A stretch of 64,000 nt of DNA from Salinispora pacifica CNR114 (GTDB lineage Bacteria > Actinomycetota > Actinomycetes > Mycobacteriales > Micromonosporaceae): the NCBI RefSeq assembly GCF_000514775.1, contig NZ_AZWO01000006.1:62001-126000 (forward strand), written 5' to 3'. The notes beneath the pieces are model-generated. The model was given only the letters and a program-made list of their open reading frames with translations, did not search any database and was not told where the DNA came from. The translations under genes were made by a program, and so were the position numbers. Below are positions 11,050 to 21,841 of this stretch, one piece after another (positions within the stretch are counted from its first letter, which is position 1; each line of letters opens with the position of its first letter).

Positions 11050-11406
11050 TCATCCGCGGCCCGGCCGCCGGGGTGCCGCTGGGACCCGCCCGCCGAGTTC
11101 GTCATAGCGCGTGCTGTCCGCCAGCGGGCTACCGGCCCGGTAGGCGGCGCGGGCCAGGGCGTACCCGCCGACCGGCGCCGAGACGAGTTGCAGCCCGATG
11201 GCGACCAGGCCCACCAGCACCGTCCGGGGGCCGGGCAGCAACAACAACACCGCCAGCAGGACGCAGATCAGGCCCAGGCTGCCGGACTTCGCGACGGCGT
11301 TCATCCGGTTGTAGACATCGGGCAGTCGGATCAACCCGATGGAGCTGATCACGATCAGGCCGGCGCCGATGACCAGCAGCGCGGAGGCGACCAGCAAACG
11401 AATCAT
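11050..11406 (-). CDS. mnhG: MnhG, Na+/H+ antiporter subunit G
   Basis: A 118-residue PhaG/MnhG/YufB-family protein with three hydrophobic segments and the conserved block IGLIRLPDVYNRMNAVAKSG (Gly-Leu-x-Arg-x-Pro-Asp). The frame is open farther upstream, but that part is out-of-frame mnhF; the ATG at 11406 overlaps the mnhF stop (ATGA). It is the last gene of the mnh operon, encoding one membrane subunit of the multi-subunit antiporter that exchanges Na+ for H+. Confidence 0.93.
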   Translation of the reverse strand: MIRLLVASALLVIGAGLIVISSIGLIRLPDVYNRMNAVAKSGSLGLICVLLAVLLLLPGPRTVLVGLVAIGLQLVSAPVGGYALARAAYRAGSPLADSTRYDELGGRVPAAPRRPGRG

Positions 11407-11660
11407 GGCCGCCGCCGATGTACCAGCCGGGCCAACGCGACCGTGGCCAAGAAGCTGACCAGGGTGCCGGTGAGGACCAGGTCCAGCAGCCCGGGCGCGT
11501 CCAGCCGCACCGCCAACACCGCCACCGCCGCCAGGAACACGAAGAAGCCGTGGTCGAGCGCGGCGGCCCGGTCGGCGTCGGTGGGGCCGACGATCAGCCG
11601 GCCGAGCACCACGGTCATCGACAGGGCGAGCACCACCAGCACCACGTCGAGTAGGAGCAT
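11403..11660 (-). CDS. mnhF: MnhF, Na+/H+ antiporter subunit F
   Basis: An 85-residue three-helix membrane protein with the MnhF signature RLIVGPTDADRAAALD. It starts 3 nt after mnhE ends and overlaps mnhG by 4 nt. It is a structural subunit of the Mrp/Mnh complex. Confidence 0.93.
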   Translation of the reverse strand: MLLLDVVLVVLALSMTVVLGRLIVGPTDADRAAALDHGFFVFLAAVAVLAVRLDAPGLLDLVLTGTLVSFLATVALARLVHRRRP

Positions 11661-11663
11661 CCG

Positions 11664-12074
11664 TCACCCACCTCCCTCACCACCGGCCCGGCCGCCGCCG
11701 ACCGGCCGGACGGCAGCCAACAGCCGCCCCTCCAACTCCGCCACGGCGCGGCGAAACGCCGTCGCGTCGTCGGCGTACATGCCGTGCACCCACATCACCC
11801 GCGGGTCCCGCCGCACCGCCAGCGCGAGGGTGCCCGGGGTCAGGGTGACGAAGAGCGTGAGCAGGGCCACCTCGGAGTCGGTCCGGGCGCGCAGCGGAAC
11901 CCGAACCACCGCGGGCTGCAGCCCCAGGCCCGGAGTGACGATCTCCCGGGCCACCACCAGGTTCGCCTGCACCAGCCGGCCCGTGAACCAGGCCAGGAAC
12001 CCCACGATCCGCGCCGCCCGGAGCGCGGCCCGCCGCACCACGCCACCCACTGCCCGGTACCCCCCACCGCTCAC
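11664..12074 (-). CDS. mnhE: MnhE, Na+/H+ antiporter subunit E
   Basis: A 136-residue MnhE. The N-terminal membrane-associated part (FLAWFTGRLVQANLVVAREI) is followed by the conserved TDSEVALLTLFVTLTPGTLALAV core and a soluble C-terminal tail rich in Gly. It is probably required for assembly and activity of the antiporter. A 31-nt gap separates it from mnhD. Confidence 0.92.
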   Translation of the reverse strand: MSGGGYRAVGGVVRRAALRAARIVGFLAWFTGRLVQANLVVAREIVTPGLGLQPAVVRVPLRARTDSEVALLTLFVTLTPGTLALAVRRDPRVMWVHGMYADDATAFRRAVAELEGRLLAAVRPVGGGRAGGEGGG

Positions 12075-12105
12075 CGCCGGCTCACCGCCCGCCGTACCAC
12101 GCCAC

Positions 12106-13572
12106 TCATCGGCCGCTCACCGCCCGCACATACCCGGCCGGCTCCAGCAGCCCCGCCGCGGCGTCATCGGCCACCTGCAGCAGCGGCCCGCCCAATGGCC
12201 CAAGCAGCAGCGCGCACGCGCCGAGCGCCAACGGCGGTCCGAGCAGCGCCAGACCGGGGCGGGCGGTTCGCTCCCGGGCCGCTCGCGGCACCTCACCCCA
12301 GAACGCGACACCCCAGATCTTCAGCATCGACAGCAGCGTCACCAGGCTGACCAACACCGCCACCGTCAGCACGAGCCAGTCACCGACCTCGTTGGCGGCC
12401 CGCAGCACCAGAAACTTGGCGAGAAACCCGCCGAACGGGGGCAGACCGGCCAGGGACAGAGCGGCGACGCCGAAGGCCAACGCGAGCAGCGGGCTGGACG
12501 CGGCCAGCCCACCCAGCCGACTCAACCGGTCGGTACCACGGGTGGCTCCCACCACCGCCGCGCACAGGAACAGTGCCGCCTTCACCAACACGTACTGGGC
12601 CAGGTAGAAGATGGCGGCGGCGAGACTCGCGGCGGTGAACAGGGCCAGCCCAAGCAGCACGTACCCGATCTGGCTCACCATGTGAAAGGCCAGCACCTTC
12701 CGCATCGAACCGACGCCGATCGCGCCGAGCACCCCGATCACCATGGACGCCAGCGCCACCGCCACCAGCAACGGGTGGTACGCCGGGTCGCCGCCGTACA
12801 ACACGGCGTAGATTCGAATGATCGCGTACAGCCCCACCTTGGTGAGCAGACCGGAGAAGAGCGCGACGACCACCGGCGAGGCGACCGGGTAGGCGCGGGG
12901 CAGCCAGTCGTGCAGCGGCACGAGCGCGCCCTTGAGCGCGAACGCCAGCAGCACGACACCGCCGGCGGCTGCGGCGGCGGGGACCTCCCGGGCCGTACCG
13001 GCGAGGTCCGCGAGCCCGACCGTACCGGTGACCCCGTAGAGCAGTCCGACGCCGGCCAGCAGGATCGTGGAGCCGAGCAGGCTGGTGGCGATGTACACCC
13101 GGCCCGCACCGGCACGCCCCGGGCCGCCGGAGAGCGCCAGCAGCACGTAGGACGGAACGAGCATGACCTCGACCAGCACGAACAGGTTGAACAGATCGGT
13201 GGTGAGGTAGGCGCCGTACGCCCCTGCCGACAGCACCATCGTCAGCGGCAGAAAGGCCCGCTGGCAGTCATCCCCGGTCCCGGCGGCAGCCACCAGGCAG
13301 GCCAGCACCACCATCGCCGAGACCGTGACCAGTAACGCGCTCAGCGGATCGGCCGCCAAGGTGATCGTGACAACCGGCGGCCAGCCGCCGACCCGGAGCA
13401 CCGGAACCGCGCCGTCGGAGGTCGCCACCAGCAGGACAACACCCACCGCGATGACGGCCGCCGTGGCGAGCAGCGCCACCACCCGGCGCAGCACCAGCCG
13501 GTCGGGAAGAGTGAGCAACACGGCGGCGGCGAGAAGCGGACCCACCACCGGAACCATCAACAGGATGCTCAC
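12106..13572 (-). CDS. mnhD: MnhD, Na+/H+ antiporter subunit D (NuoN/M-like)
   Basis: A 488-residue polytopic protein of the proton-translocating NADH dehydrogenase subunit family (about 14 transmembrane helices). Conserved elements include VEVMLVPSYVLLAL, FALKGALVPLHDWLPRAYP (with the functional Lys) and KVLAFHMVSQIGYVLLG. I place the start at GTG 13572, which overlaps the mnhC stop (GTGA); an in-frame ATG at 13590 lies inside mnhC. MnhD and MnhA form the ion-translocating core. Confidence 0.94.
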   Translation of the reverse strand: MSILLMVPVVGPLLAAAVLLTLPDRLVLRRVVALLATAAVIAVGVVLLVATSDGAVPVLRVGGWPPVVTITLAADPLSALLVTVSAMVVLACLVAAAGTGDDCQRAFLPLTMVLSAGAYGAYLTTDLFNLFVLVEVMLVPSYVLLALSGGPGRAGAGRVYIATSLLGSTILLAGVGLLYGVTGTVGLADLAGTAREVPAAAAAGGVVLLAFALKGALVPLHDWLPRAYPVASPVVVALFSGLLTKVGLYAIIRIYAVLYGGDPAYHPLLVAVALASMVIGVLGAIGVGSMRKVLAFHMVSQIGYVLLGLALFTAASLAAAIFYLAQYVLVKAALFLCAAVVGATRGTDRLSRLGGLAASSPLLALAFGVAALSLAGLPPFGGFLAKFLVLRAANEVGDWLVLTVAVLVSLVTLLSMLKIWGVAFWGEVPRAARERTARPGLALLGPPLALGACALLLGPLGGPLLQVADDAAAGLLEPAGYVRAVSGR

Positions 13573-13892
13573 CGCGGCCCCCCGTCCCACGTCTCCGGTG
13601 GGCGACTTCCCCGCCGGGCGCCGCGGCGCAGCAGCCGCAGCAGGTAGACGGTGATACCGAAGGTGATCACGATGGCGGTCAGGATGAAGGCCTGGGGCAG
13701 CGGGTCGGCGCTCTCCGGGCCGCCGCCGTCGACCGGCGGCTCCCGCCGGTGCAGCCCACCAGCGGCCAGCAGGAGCACGTTCACCGCGTGCCCGAGCAGC
13801 ACGAAGCCGAGCACCAGCCGCAGCTGCCCGGGGCGGAGCAGGAGGAAGACGCCGGCCGCCACCAGCACTCCGACGATCAGCGGCCCGCTCAT
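13569..13892 (-). CDS. mnhC: MnhC, Na+/H+ antiporter subunit C (NuoK-like)
   Basis: A 107-residue three-helix NuoK homolog with the conserved LVLGFVLLGHAVNVLLLA and DPLPQAFILTAIVITFGI blocks, the latter the DPLPQALVLTAIVI hallmark of MnhC. Both ends overlap neighbours by 4 nt. Confidence 0.94.
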   Translation of the reverse strand: MSGPLIVGVLVAAGVFLLLRPGQLRLVLGFVLLGHAVNVLLLAAGGLHRREPPVDGGGPESADPLPQAFILTAIVITFGITVYLLRLLRRGARRGSRPPETWDGGPR

Positions 13893-16639
13893 CGGACCCG
13901 CTCCCGAATCGGCCCGGGCGCCGGGCCGGCGGGCGCGCTGTCCAGCCGGCGGACCGCCGCCACGACCAGGGCCAGCACCATCAGGTACACACCCAGGTCG
14001 AACAGGAGAGCCGACGACACCGAACCGACGCCGGGCAACGGGAGCTTGACCGGGGTCAGGAAGGCCCGGCCCACAGCCACCGGCGCCAAGCCCACGACCA
14101 GCGCCAGTAGCAGGCCGACGGTGAGCAGTGGCGCTCCCCGGAGGCGGCCCAGCAGCGGCGCTCCCGCGGGATGCGCCAGGTGGCCGAGGCCGACCGCGGT
14201 ACCGGCGAGCAGGGCGGCGATGAACCCGCCCCCGAGCTCCTGGTGGCCACGGAGGAACAACACCGCGGAGGCGACCAGCATGACCGGGGCCAGCACGCGG
14301 TACGCCAGCTCAAGCACCGGATCGACGGCGTGCCGTACGGCGTCGGGACGCTGCCCTACGGCTTTGGCCGGCCGGGCGAGCCCGATCAGCCCAACCGCGA
14401 CCACCGCGAGTACGACCGCCTCGCCGAGGGTGTCCAGGGCCCGGAAGTCGACGAGGATGGTGTTGACCAGGTTCTGCCCACCGGTGGCCGCGGACGCCTC
14501 CCGCAGGTACCAGTCGCCGGCGGGCGACAGGTCGCGGCGGCCGGTCAACGCCGCGGTCGCCACCGCCGCCGCCACCCCGGCGAGCACCGCCAACCCGGCG
14601 CCGGCGATCAAGCCCACTCGTCGGCCCGGCGCGACCAACCTTCCGGGCCGGCCCCGCAGGGCGAGCATGACCACCACCGTGGTGAGCACCTCGACCAGCA
14701 TCAGGGTGAGCGCCACGTCCGGGGCGCCCGTGGTGAGGAACCAGGCTGCCAGGATCAGGCCGACCGCGCCGGTCAGCGCGACCGCCGCGAGCGCCGACCG
14801 GGTGGTCAACAGGCCGGCGAGGGCGACGAGTAGTAGCCCGAGCACGAGCCAGTCCCCAGGTCGGGTGGCGTCCGGATGTCCGGTGGGCAGCGGACCGAGG
14901 AGCAGCCCGGCGACCGCCGCCAGCGCCACCACAGCCAGCAGCGGCCGGGCCAGGTAGGGAGCCGGAGCCGTGACCTGGGCGGGTCGGGCGACGACCGCCC
15001 CGAAGCGCAGCAGGGCACGCCGGAACCGCTCGAGGTAGCCGGTGAACGGTGGGGTGGTCGGTATCGCCGCGAGCACCGGGCCGGTCCGGCGCCGGTACCA
15101 GAACAGCAGCGTCCCGAGCAGGACGGTGAGCGCGGAGAGCCCGAGCGCCGGGGTAAAGCCATGCCAGAAGGCCAGGTAGGGCGCCGGCCCCTGGGGGCGG
15201 GCATCGCTGGCGGCCCGCTCCACCATCGGGCTGAGGATTGCGACGGCCGGGCCGAGAGCGGTGGCGAGGAGCGCCGCGACAGCCGCCGGTGCCAGGAACG
15301 ACCAGGCCGGTTCGTGCAGCTCACGCTGCCGGGTCGGGCCAGAGAGGACACCGTGGACCAGCCGCGCGGCGTACGCGAAGGTGAGCGTCGCGGCGAGCAC
15401 CGCCAGGCCGGCGGCGATCCACCCGAGCCAGGGCACCGCGTCCACCGTGATGAGCGCCTCGAAGATCGCCTCCTTGCCGACGAAGCCGATCGTCGGCGGC
15501 AGACCGGCCAGCGACATGGCCGCCAACACGGTCAGCGTCACGGTGATCGGCATCGCCCGCCGCAACCCGGACAGGGCCCGGATGTCCCGGCTGCCCGCCT
15601 GCCGGTCGATGATTCCCACCAGCATGAACAGCGTCGCCTTGAACAGGGCGTGCGCGATCGTGTACAGGATCGCCGCCGCGTCCGAGGCGGGCGTGCCGAC
15701 GCCGATGACGCTGACCAGCAGGCCGAGCTGGCTCACCGTGGAGTACGCGAGCAGCGCCTTGAGATCGTGTTGGCGGAGCGCCAACAGCGCGCCGACGATC
15801 GCGGTGAGCAGCCCGAGGCCAATCAACGTCAGGTCCCACGGCCACTGTCCGCCAAACAGCGCCGAGAAGCGCATCAGCAGGTAGATGCCCGCCTTCACCA
15901 GCGTGGCGGCGTGCAGATAGGCGCTGACCGGGGTGAGGGCGACCATGGCACCGGGCAGCCAGAAGTGGAACGGCACCTGCGCCGACTTCGTGATCGCCGC
16001 GAAGATCACCAGGGCGCCCGCCGCCCAGGCGGGTCCGGTCGCCAGCCGGCCCGGATCGGCCAGGATCAGATGGAGGTCGCTGGTGCCGAGGCTCACGGTC
16101 AGCACGACCACCGCCACCAGCAGCGCCACCCCACCGGTGGTGGTGATGACGAGGGCCTGGATCGCCGGCCCACGGGCCTGCGGGCGACCGTCCTGCCCGA
16201 TGAGAACGAACGACAGGATGCTGGACAGCTCCCAGAAGACGAAGAGCAGCAGCAGGTCGTCGGCGAGCACCAGACCCAGCATCGCCGCAGCGAACAGGGT
16301 CATCGTCACGTACACCCGGGTGTGCCGGCTGTCCGGGCTCAGGTAGCGCGGACAGTACGCCATGACGAACGCGCCCACTCCCAACACCAGCAGGGCGAAG
16401 ATGAGATTGAGCGCGTCCATCCGCAGCTCCGCGTAGACCCCCAGCGACGGTAGCCACGGCCAGGAGACGGCGACGGCCTGGTCGGCGAGCAGGAGCGGAC
16501 GCTGGGAGAGGAGCAGGCCCGCCCCGGCCAGGTAACCGACGGCGAGCAGGTAGCCGGCGTTTCGCCCCAACCACCAGGTCAACACCGGCGCTACGGCAGC
16601 GAGGAGGAACTGCCCGCCGAGGACGACAGCGAGAATCAT
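13889..16639 (-). CDS. mnhA: MnhA-MnhB fusion, Na+/H+ antiporter subunit A/B
   Basis: A 916-residue fusion. The first ~550 residues are NuoL-like with many transmembrane helices and the conserved LLFVFWELSSILSFVLIG, SAQVPFHFWLPGAM and HAATLVKAGIYLLMRF blocks. A region of further hydrophobic segments follows (ARPLLAVVALAAVAGLLLG, DUF4040-like), and the last ~150 residues are MnhB, with the conserved HQELGGGFIAALLAGTAVGL. The A/B fusion is common in actinobacteria and explains the absence of a separate mnhB. It is the first gene of the operon mnhAB-C-D-E-F-G. Confidence 0.93.
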   Translation of the reverse strand: MILAVVLGGQFLLAAVAPVLTWWLGRNAGYLLAVGYLAGAGLLLSQRPLLLADQAVAVSWPWLPSLGVYAELRMDALNLIFALLVLGVGAFVMAYCPRYLSPDSRHTRVYVTMTLFAAAMLGLVLADDLLLLFVFWELSSILSFVLIGQDGRPQARGPAIQALVITTTGGVALLVAVVVLTVSLGTSDLHLILADPGRLATGPAWAAGALVIFAAITKSAQVPFHFWLPGAMVALTPVSAYLHAATLVKAGIYLLMRFSALFGGQWPWDLTLIGLGLLTAIVGALLALRQHDLKALLAYSTVSQLGLLVSVIGVGTPASDAAAILYTIAHALFKATLFMLVGIIDRQAGSRDIRALSGLRRAMPITVTLTVLAAMSLAGLPPTIGFVGKEAIFEALITVDAVPWLGWIAAGLAVLAATLTFAYAARLVHGVLSGPTRQRELHEPAWSFLAPAAVAALLATALGPAVAILSPMVERAASDARPQGPAPYLAFWHGFTPALGLSALTVLLGTLLFWYRRRTGPVLAAIPTTPPFTGYLERFRRALLRFGAVVARPAQVTAPAPYLARPLLAVVALAAVAGLLLGPLPTGHPDATRPGDWLVLGLLLVALAGLLTTRSALAAVALTGAVGLILAAWFLTTGAPDVALTLMLVEVLTTVVVMLALRGRPGRLVAPGRRVGLIAGAGLAVLAGVAAAVATAALTGRRDLSPAGDWYLREASAATGGQNLVNTILVDFRALDTLGEAVVLAVVAVGLIGLARPAKAVGQRPDAVRHAVDPVLELAYRVLAPVMLVASAVLFLRGHQELGGGFIAALLAGTAVGLGHLAHPAGAPLLGRLRGAPLLTVGLLLALVVGLAPVAVGRAFLTPVKLPLPGVGSVSSALLFDLGVYLMVLALVVAAVRRLDSAPAGPAPGPIRERVR

Positions 16640-16965
16640 GCCGGCCCGCAGCAGCCGGACCGGTGTCGCCCACGAACCCCCGGCGCCGCCACGGCTGCCA
16701 TCGCCTTCTCCCTACTCCACCGACCGTGTCGGGGCTGCGGACTACTACCCGTCCGGCGCCCCGTCGACACCTCCCCCCGACGGACGAATAATCCGGACGT
16801 ATGCGATGGAACACCGGTGACGGTCGGCTGCGGTGTCAAACATCGCTAGCCTGAGAGGCCAGTGAGATTTCTGCGGCAGACGAGGCTTGCGCGGACCGCA
16901 CGAACCCAACGGCGGGTCCAGCCGCTCCGGACGGAGCTGCCGTCGAGGCGACGAGGAGGACGTCC
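16640..16965. other. Divergent promoter region between mnhA and moxR
   Basis: No gene in this 326-nt interval. A plus-strand TAGCCT (16847-16852) could be a -10 element for moxR, but no convincing -35 is at the right distance. AGGAGG before the moxR GTG is the clearest signal. Confidence 0.4.
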
Positions 16966-18018
<1,053 letters not shown>

Positions 18019-18019
18019 G

Positions 18020-19315
18020 GTGCGCGACGGGCTGCGCGGGCTGACCACGCGGGGCCGGTCGTTCCTCGCCGCGGCGGTCGCGGCGGGGATCTCGGCCGCC
18101 ATCCTCGGTGAACGGGACCTGCTCCGGGTGGCGGCGCTACTCGCGGTCCTGCCGCTGCTGGCCGCACTCTACGTTGGCCGTAGCCGCTACAAGTTGGCGT
18201 GCAATCGGTCACTGGAACCAGAGCGGGTACCGGTCAGCGCCAGCTCCCGGGTGGTGCTGCGGCTCCAGAACCTGTCCCGCCTGCCCACCGGTACGCTCCT
18301 GCTGGAGGACCGACTGCCGTACGCGCTGGGCAGCCGGCCCCGGGTCGTGTTGGACCGGCTCGGCGCGCAGCAGGCCAGCTCGGTGGCGTACACGGTGCGG
18401 GCCGACGTGCGCGGCCGATACAGGCTCGGCCCACTGGTGGTCCGGATGACCGACCCGTTCGGTCTGTGCGAGGTGACCCGAGCCTTCCCCAGCACCGACC
18501 AGCTGACGGTGGTCCCGCAGGCCACGCCCCTGCCCACAGTCCGACTTCCCAGCGAGTACGCGGGCAGCGGCGACAGCCGGGCCCGGTCGGTGGCGGTGCA
18601 CGGCGAGGATGATGCGGCGACCCGGGAGTACCGGTTGGGCGACGACCTGCGGCGGGTGCACTGGAAGTCCACCGCGCGCACCGGTGAGCTGATGGTCCGC
18701 CGCGAGGAGCAACCCTGGGAGAGCCGCGCCACCGTGCTGCTGGACACCCGGGCGTACGGGCACTGTGGTGACGGGCCGACGGCCAGCTTCGAGTGGGCGG
18801 TCTCCGCCGCCGCGAGCATCGCCGTGCACCTGCGACAGAGCGGCTACCGGCTCCGGCTGCTCACCGGCTCCGGCACGGACATCGACGCGACGGAGGCGGC
18901 CGGGCACGGGCTCCTCCTGGACAACCTCGCCGACGCCCGCCTCGACCAGCGGACCGAGCTCGCCACGCTGATCCGGGAGGTTCGGCAACACGTCGGCGGT
19001 GGTCTGATCGTCGGCTTGTTCGGGACGCTCAGCACCGTTGAGGCCGAACTACTGGCCGCGCTACGCGGCAACGGCGCTACCTGCGTGGCGTTCCTACAGA
19101 ACAGCTCCACCTGGCTGACCCTGCCGGCTGGTGCCCGGGCCGAGGCCGACGACGCGCACGCCGCCGCCGCGCTTGCGCTGGTCCGAAGTGGCTGGCGAGT
19201 GATCAGCGTAGACCATGGTTCCCGGCTACCGGCCCTGTGGCCGCAGGCCGGGCGGGGCGCGCAGGGCTTCGCTGTCCGGGCGGCGTCGGCCGAGACCGTG
19301 GCGAGCAGACGATGA
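18020..19315 (+). CDS. DUF58 domain protein
   Basis: A 431-residue protein with two N-terminal hydrophobic segments (RSFLAAAVAAGISAAIL and LLRVAALLAVLPLLAALYV), then an extracytoplasmic or cytoplasmic beta-rich region and the DUF58 core YRLGDDLRRVHWKSTARTGE followed by a MIDAS-like VWA fold (ATVLLDTRAYG). DUF58 proteins are presumed MoxR partners. GTG start 1 nt after the moxR stop indicates translational coupling. Molecular function is not established for the family. Confidence 0.9.
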   Translation: MRDGLRGLTTRGRSFLAAAVAAGISAAILGERDLLRVAALLAVLPLLAALYVGRSRYKLACNRSLEPERVPVSASSRVVLRLQNLSRLPTGTLLLEDRLPYALGSRPRVVLDRLGAQQASSVAYTVRADVRGRYRLGPLVVRMTDPFGLCEVTRAFPSTDQLTVVPQATPLPTVRLPSEYAGSGDSRARSVAVHGEDDAATREYRLGDDLRRVHWKSTARTGELMVRREEQPWESRATVLLDTRAYGHCGDGPTASFEWAVSAAASIAVHLRQSGYRLRLLTGSGTDIDATEAAGHGLLLDNLADARLDQRTELATLIREVRQHVGGGLIVGLFGTLSTVEAELLAALRGNGATCVAFLQNSSTWLTLPAGARAEADDAHAAAALALVRSGWRVISVDHGSRLPALWPQAGRGAQGFAVRAASAETVASRR

Positions 19316-19331
19316 ACCGGAGGCCGCGCGC

Positions 19332-21791
19332 ATGAACTCCCACCGGAATCTGGGCTTGGTCGCTGCGGCCGCGACACTGCTCGCCGCGGCGCCGTTGTCA
19401 GCCATCTTCGACCGCTGGACCTGGCTGGTCCAGTCGACCATCACCGTCGCCGCGGTGGCCGCGGTGGCCGCCCTGGCCCGGCTGGGCCGGGCCCCGCTGT
19501 GGGGGCAGGTGCTGGCCATGCTCGGTGGCCTGTTACTCGCTCTGACCTGGCTGTTCCCCGCGGGCACCGAGTTGCTGGGCGTAGTGCCGACCCCGGCCAC
19601 CATCGGGCACTTCGGGGCGCTGGCAGAGGCGTCGCTGGTAGACATGCGCAGCTACCGCGTGAAGGTGCCCGACACGGACCCAATGCTGTTCCTCACCGCA
19701 CTCGGCATCGGCGGGGTCGCCGTGCTGGTGGACCTGTTGGTGGTCGGGCTGCGCCGGCCCGCACTCGCCGGTCTGCCGATGCTGGCCATCTACTCGGTCC
19801 CGGTGGCCATCTACGTGAACAGCGTCCCCCCGGTGCCGTTCGCCGTCGGCGCGGCCGGTTACCTGTGGCTGTTGGCCGCCGACAACGTCGACCGGGTACG
19901 CCGGTTCGGCCGGCGATTCACCGGCGACGGCCGGGGGGTGGACGTGTGGGAGGCCTCCCCGCTTGCCGCCGCTGGTCGCCGGCTCGCGGCGGTGGGGGTC
20001 GCGGTCGCGGTCCTGCTGCCGCTGGCGGTGCCGGGGATGACCAGCGGCCTACTCAGCACGCTCGGCTCAGGCGCCGGGGACGGCACGGGCGGATCGGGCC
20101 GGGGCACAACCGGCCAGGTCGACCTCTTCTCGGCCCTCCAGGGCCAGCTCAACCAGGGCGAAATCACCGACCTGGTGAAGGTGACCACCAATGAGCCGTC
20201 CCCGCCCTATCTACGGTTCGGCACCGCCGACCAGTTGCGAAGCGGTGGCTTCCAGGCCCGCTCTCCCAGTGGTACACCGATCAACCAGGAGTTCCGCCCG
20301 ACCGTGCCAGACCGGGCGGAGATCACCCGCGCCCGCTACCAGGCGACGGTCGAGGTGACTGCGAATTTCGACATGCCGCTGCTGCCGGTGTACGCCGAGC
20401 CGGTGCAGTTCAAGCTGGACGGCAGCTGGTCCTTCGACCCGAACCAACAGGTCCTCTTCTCCAATCGGGAGCGTTCGTCGGGCAAGCGCTACGAGTTCGA
20501 GTACGTGCGGTCGACCTACTCGCCGGCGGCCCTGCGGCAGGCCCGCCCACTCCCGGCCGAGCACAGCCTCCGCCGACAGACGGCCACGCCGGCGGTGCCC
20601 GCGGTGGAGGCGTTGGTGGACGAGCTGACCCAGGGCCAAGACACCGAGTACGACAAGGTGCGGGCCATCTATGACCACTTCGCCACGGAGAACGGGTTCA
20701 GTTACGCCCTCAGCACCGAGGGAGGCACCAGCGGTTCCGAGATCGTCGACTTCCTCACCAACAAAGTCGGTTTCTGTCAGCAGTACGCCGCCGCGATGGC
20801 CTGGTTGGTCCGGGCCGCCGACATTCCGGCTCGGGTCGCCTTCGGCTTCACCACCGGCACCAGGTCCGACGGTGACGCCTACGTGCTGACCAACCGCAAC
20901 CTGCATGCCTGGACCGAGGTCTACTTCGACGGGTTCGGCTGGGTTCCGTTCGACGCCACTCCCGCGTACGGCGTGCCGGGGTCGGTCCGCTCCGACTGGG
21001 CCCCCGATCTTGAGGTGGAGGAGGAGGTCGCCCCGGGGCCGAGCGCGTCAGCGGGGCCGGCGGGCTCCGGTTCCGAGACGAGTCAGAACCAGCTGCAGGA
21101 GGGGCTGGAGGGGGAGTTGTCGGGGCTGTCGAACGGCACCAGCACCCCCACCCGGCCCGGATCATCCTGGCTCTGGTGGGCGGTCGGGGCGCTGGCCCTG
21201 CTCGTGCTGCTCACCGCACCGGCGTTACGCCGGTCCGCCCTACGCCGACGGCGCAGTGGCAGCAGCCGGACGCCGTCGGCCGCGCGGGCCGGGGTGACCA
21301 CCGGCGGTAAACCTTCGGACGACCACCGCATGGTGGTGCTGGCCGACGCGGACCGGGCACGGGCCGACGCGCACGCGGCCTGGGACGAGTTGCTGGACAC
21401 GTTGGTGGACTTCCGGCAACGGATCAACGGGGCGGAGACACCGCGCGCCACCGCGAGCCGACTCGCCCGCGACACCTTCCGTGCGGACAGCGAGGCCGGT
21501 TCAGCGGTACGGCTGCTGGGCCGGGCCGAGGAACTCGCCCGCTACGCCCGCGATCCGCACCCCGGGGAGCCGCTGCTGCCAGCTCTGCGCCGGGTTCGGG
21601 CCGCGCTCGTGGCAAGATCCGACCGCCGTACGCGCCTGCTGGCGGCAACCCTGCCCTCGTCGGTGCTGCTGCGCTGGCAGACGGCCGCCGCTGCCGTCTT
21701 GACCCGCCTGACGTCGTCCTACGGTCGGTTCCGGGCCGTGACCCTACGCTGGAGCCCGCGCCGGCTACTCGCCGACCGCCGCCCCCGTTGA
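19332..21791 (+). CDS. Transglutaminase-like membrane protein (TgpA type)
   Basis: An 819-residue protein with a TgpA-like N-terminal block of about six transmembrane helices, a periplasmic-side linker, a transglutaminase core and a C-terminal helix (SWLWWAVGALALLVLL) plus DUF4129-like tail. The papain-like triad is visible: Cys near residue 482 in VGFCQQYA, His near 525 in NLHAWTEVY and Asp near 540 in VPFDATP. The ATG at 19332 is preceded by GGAGG ending about 10 nt upstream; the frame extends farther back inside the DUF58 gene. Third member of the MoxR-DUF58-transglutaminase unit; probably acts on surface proteins or cell-wall peptides. Confidence 0.9.
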   Translation: MNSHRNLGLVAAAATLLAAAPLSAIFDRWTWLVQSTITVAAVAAVAALARLGRAPLWGQVLAMLGGLLLALTWLFPAGTELLGVVPTPATIGHFGALAEASLVDMRSYRVKVPDTDPMLFLTALGIGGVAVLVDLLVVGLRRPALAGLPMLAIYSVPVAIYVNSVPPVPFAVGAAGYLWLLAADNVDRVRRFGRRFTGDGRGVDVWEASPLAAAGRRLAAVGVAVAVLLPLAVPGMTSGLLSTLGSGAGDGTGGSGRGTTGQVDLFSALQGQLNQGEITDLVKVTTNEPSPPYLRFGTADQLRSGGFQARSPSGTPINQEFRPTVPDRAEITRARYQATVEVTANFDMPLLPVYAEPVQFKLDGSWSFDPNQQVLFSNRERSSGKRYEFEYVRSTYSPAALRQARPLPAEHSLRRQTATPAVPAVEALVDELTQGQDTEYDKVRAIYDHFATENGFSYALSTEGGTSGSEIVDFLTNKVGFCQQYAAAMAWLVRAADIPARVAFGFTTGTRSDGDAYVLTNRNLHAWTEVYFDGFGWVPFDATPAYGVPGSVRSDWAPDLEVEEEVAPGPSASAGPAGSGSETSQNQLQEGLEGELSGLSNGTSTPTRPGSSWLWWAVGALALLVLLTAPALRRSALRRRRSGSSRTPSAARAGVTTGGKPSDDHRMVVLADADRARADAHAAWDELLDTLVDFRQRINGAETPRATASRLARDTFRADSEAGSAVRLLGRAEELARYARDPHPGEPLLPALRRVRAALVARSDRRTRLLAATLPSSVLLRWQTAAAAVLTRLTSSYGRFRAVTLRWSPRRLLADRRPR

Positions 21792-21795
21792 CACA

Positions 21796-21829
21796 CCCGC
21801 CCCAACCGGTCGTCGCCGGTTGGGGCGGG
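21796..21829. terminator. Bidirectional hairpin between convergent genes
   Basis: CCCGCCCCAACCGG (21796-21809) and its perfect complement CCGGTTGGGGCGGG (21816-21829) form a 14-bp stem with a 6-nt loop, between the transglutaminase and DUF3040 genes. No T-run, as is common in actinobacteria. Confidence 0.75.
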
Positions 21830-21841
21830 ACGGTCAAGGTC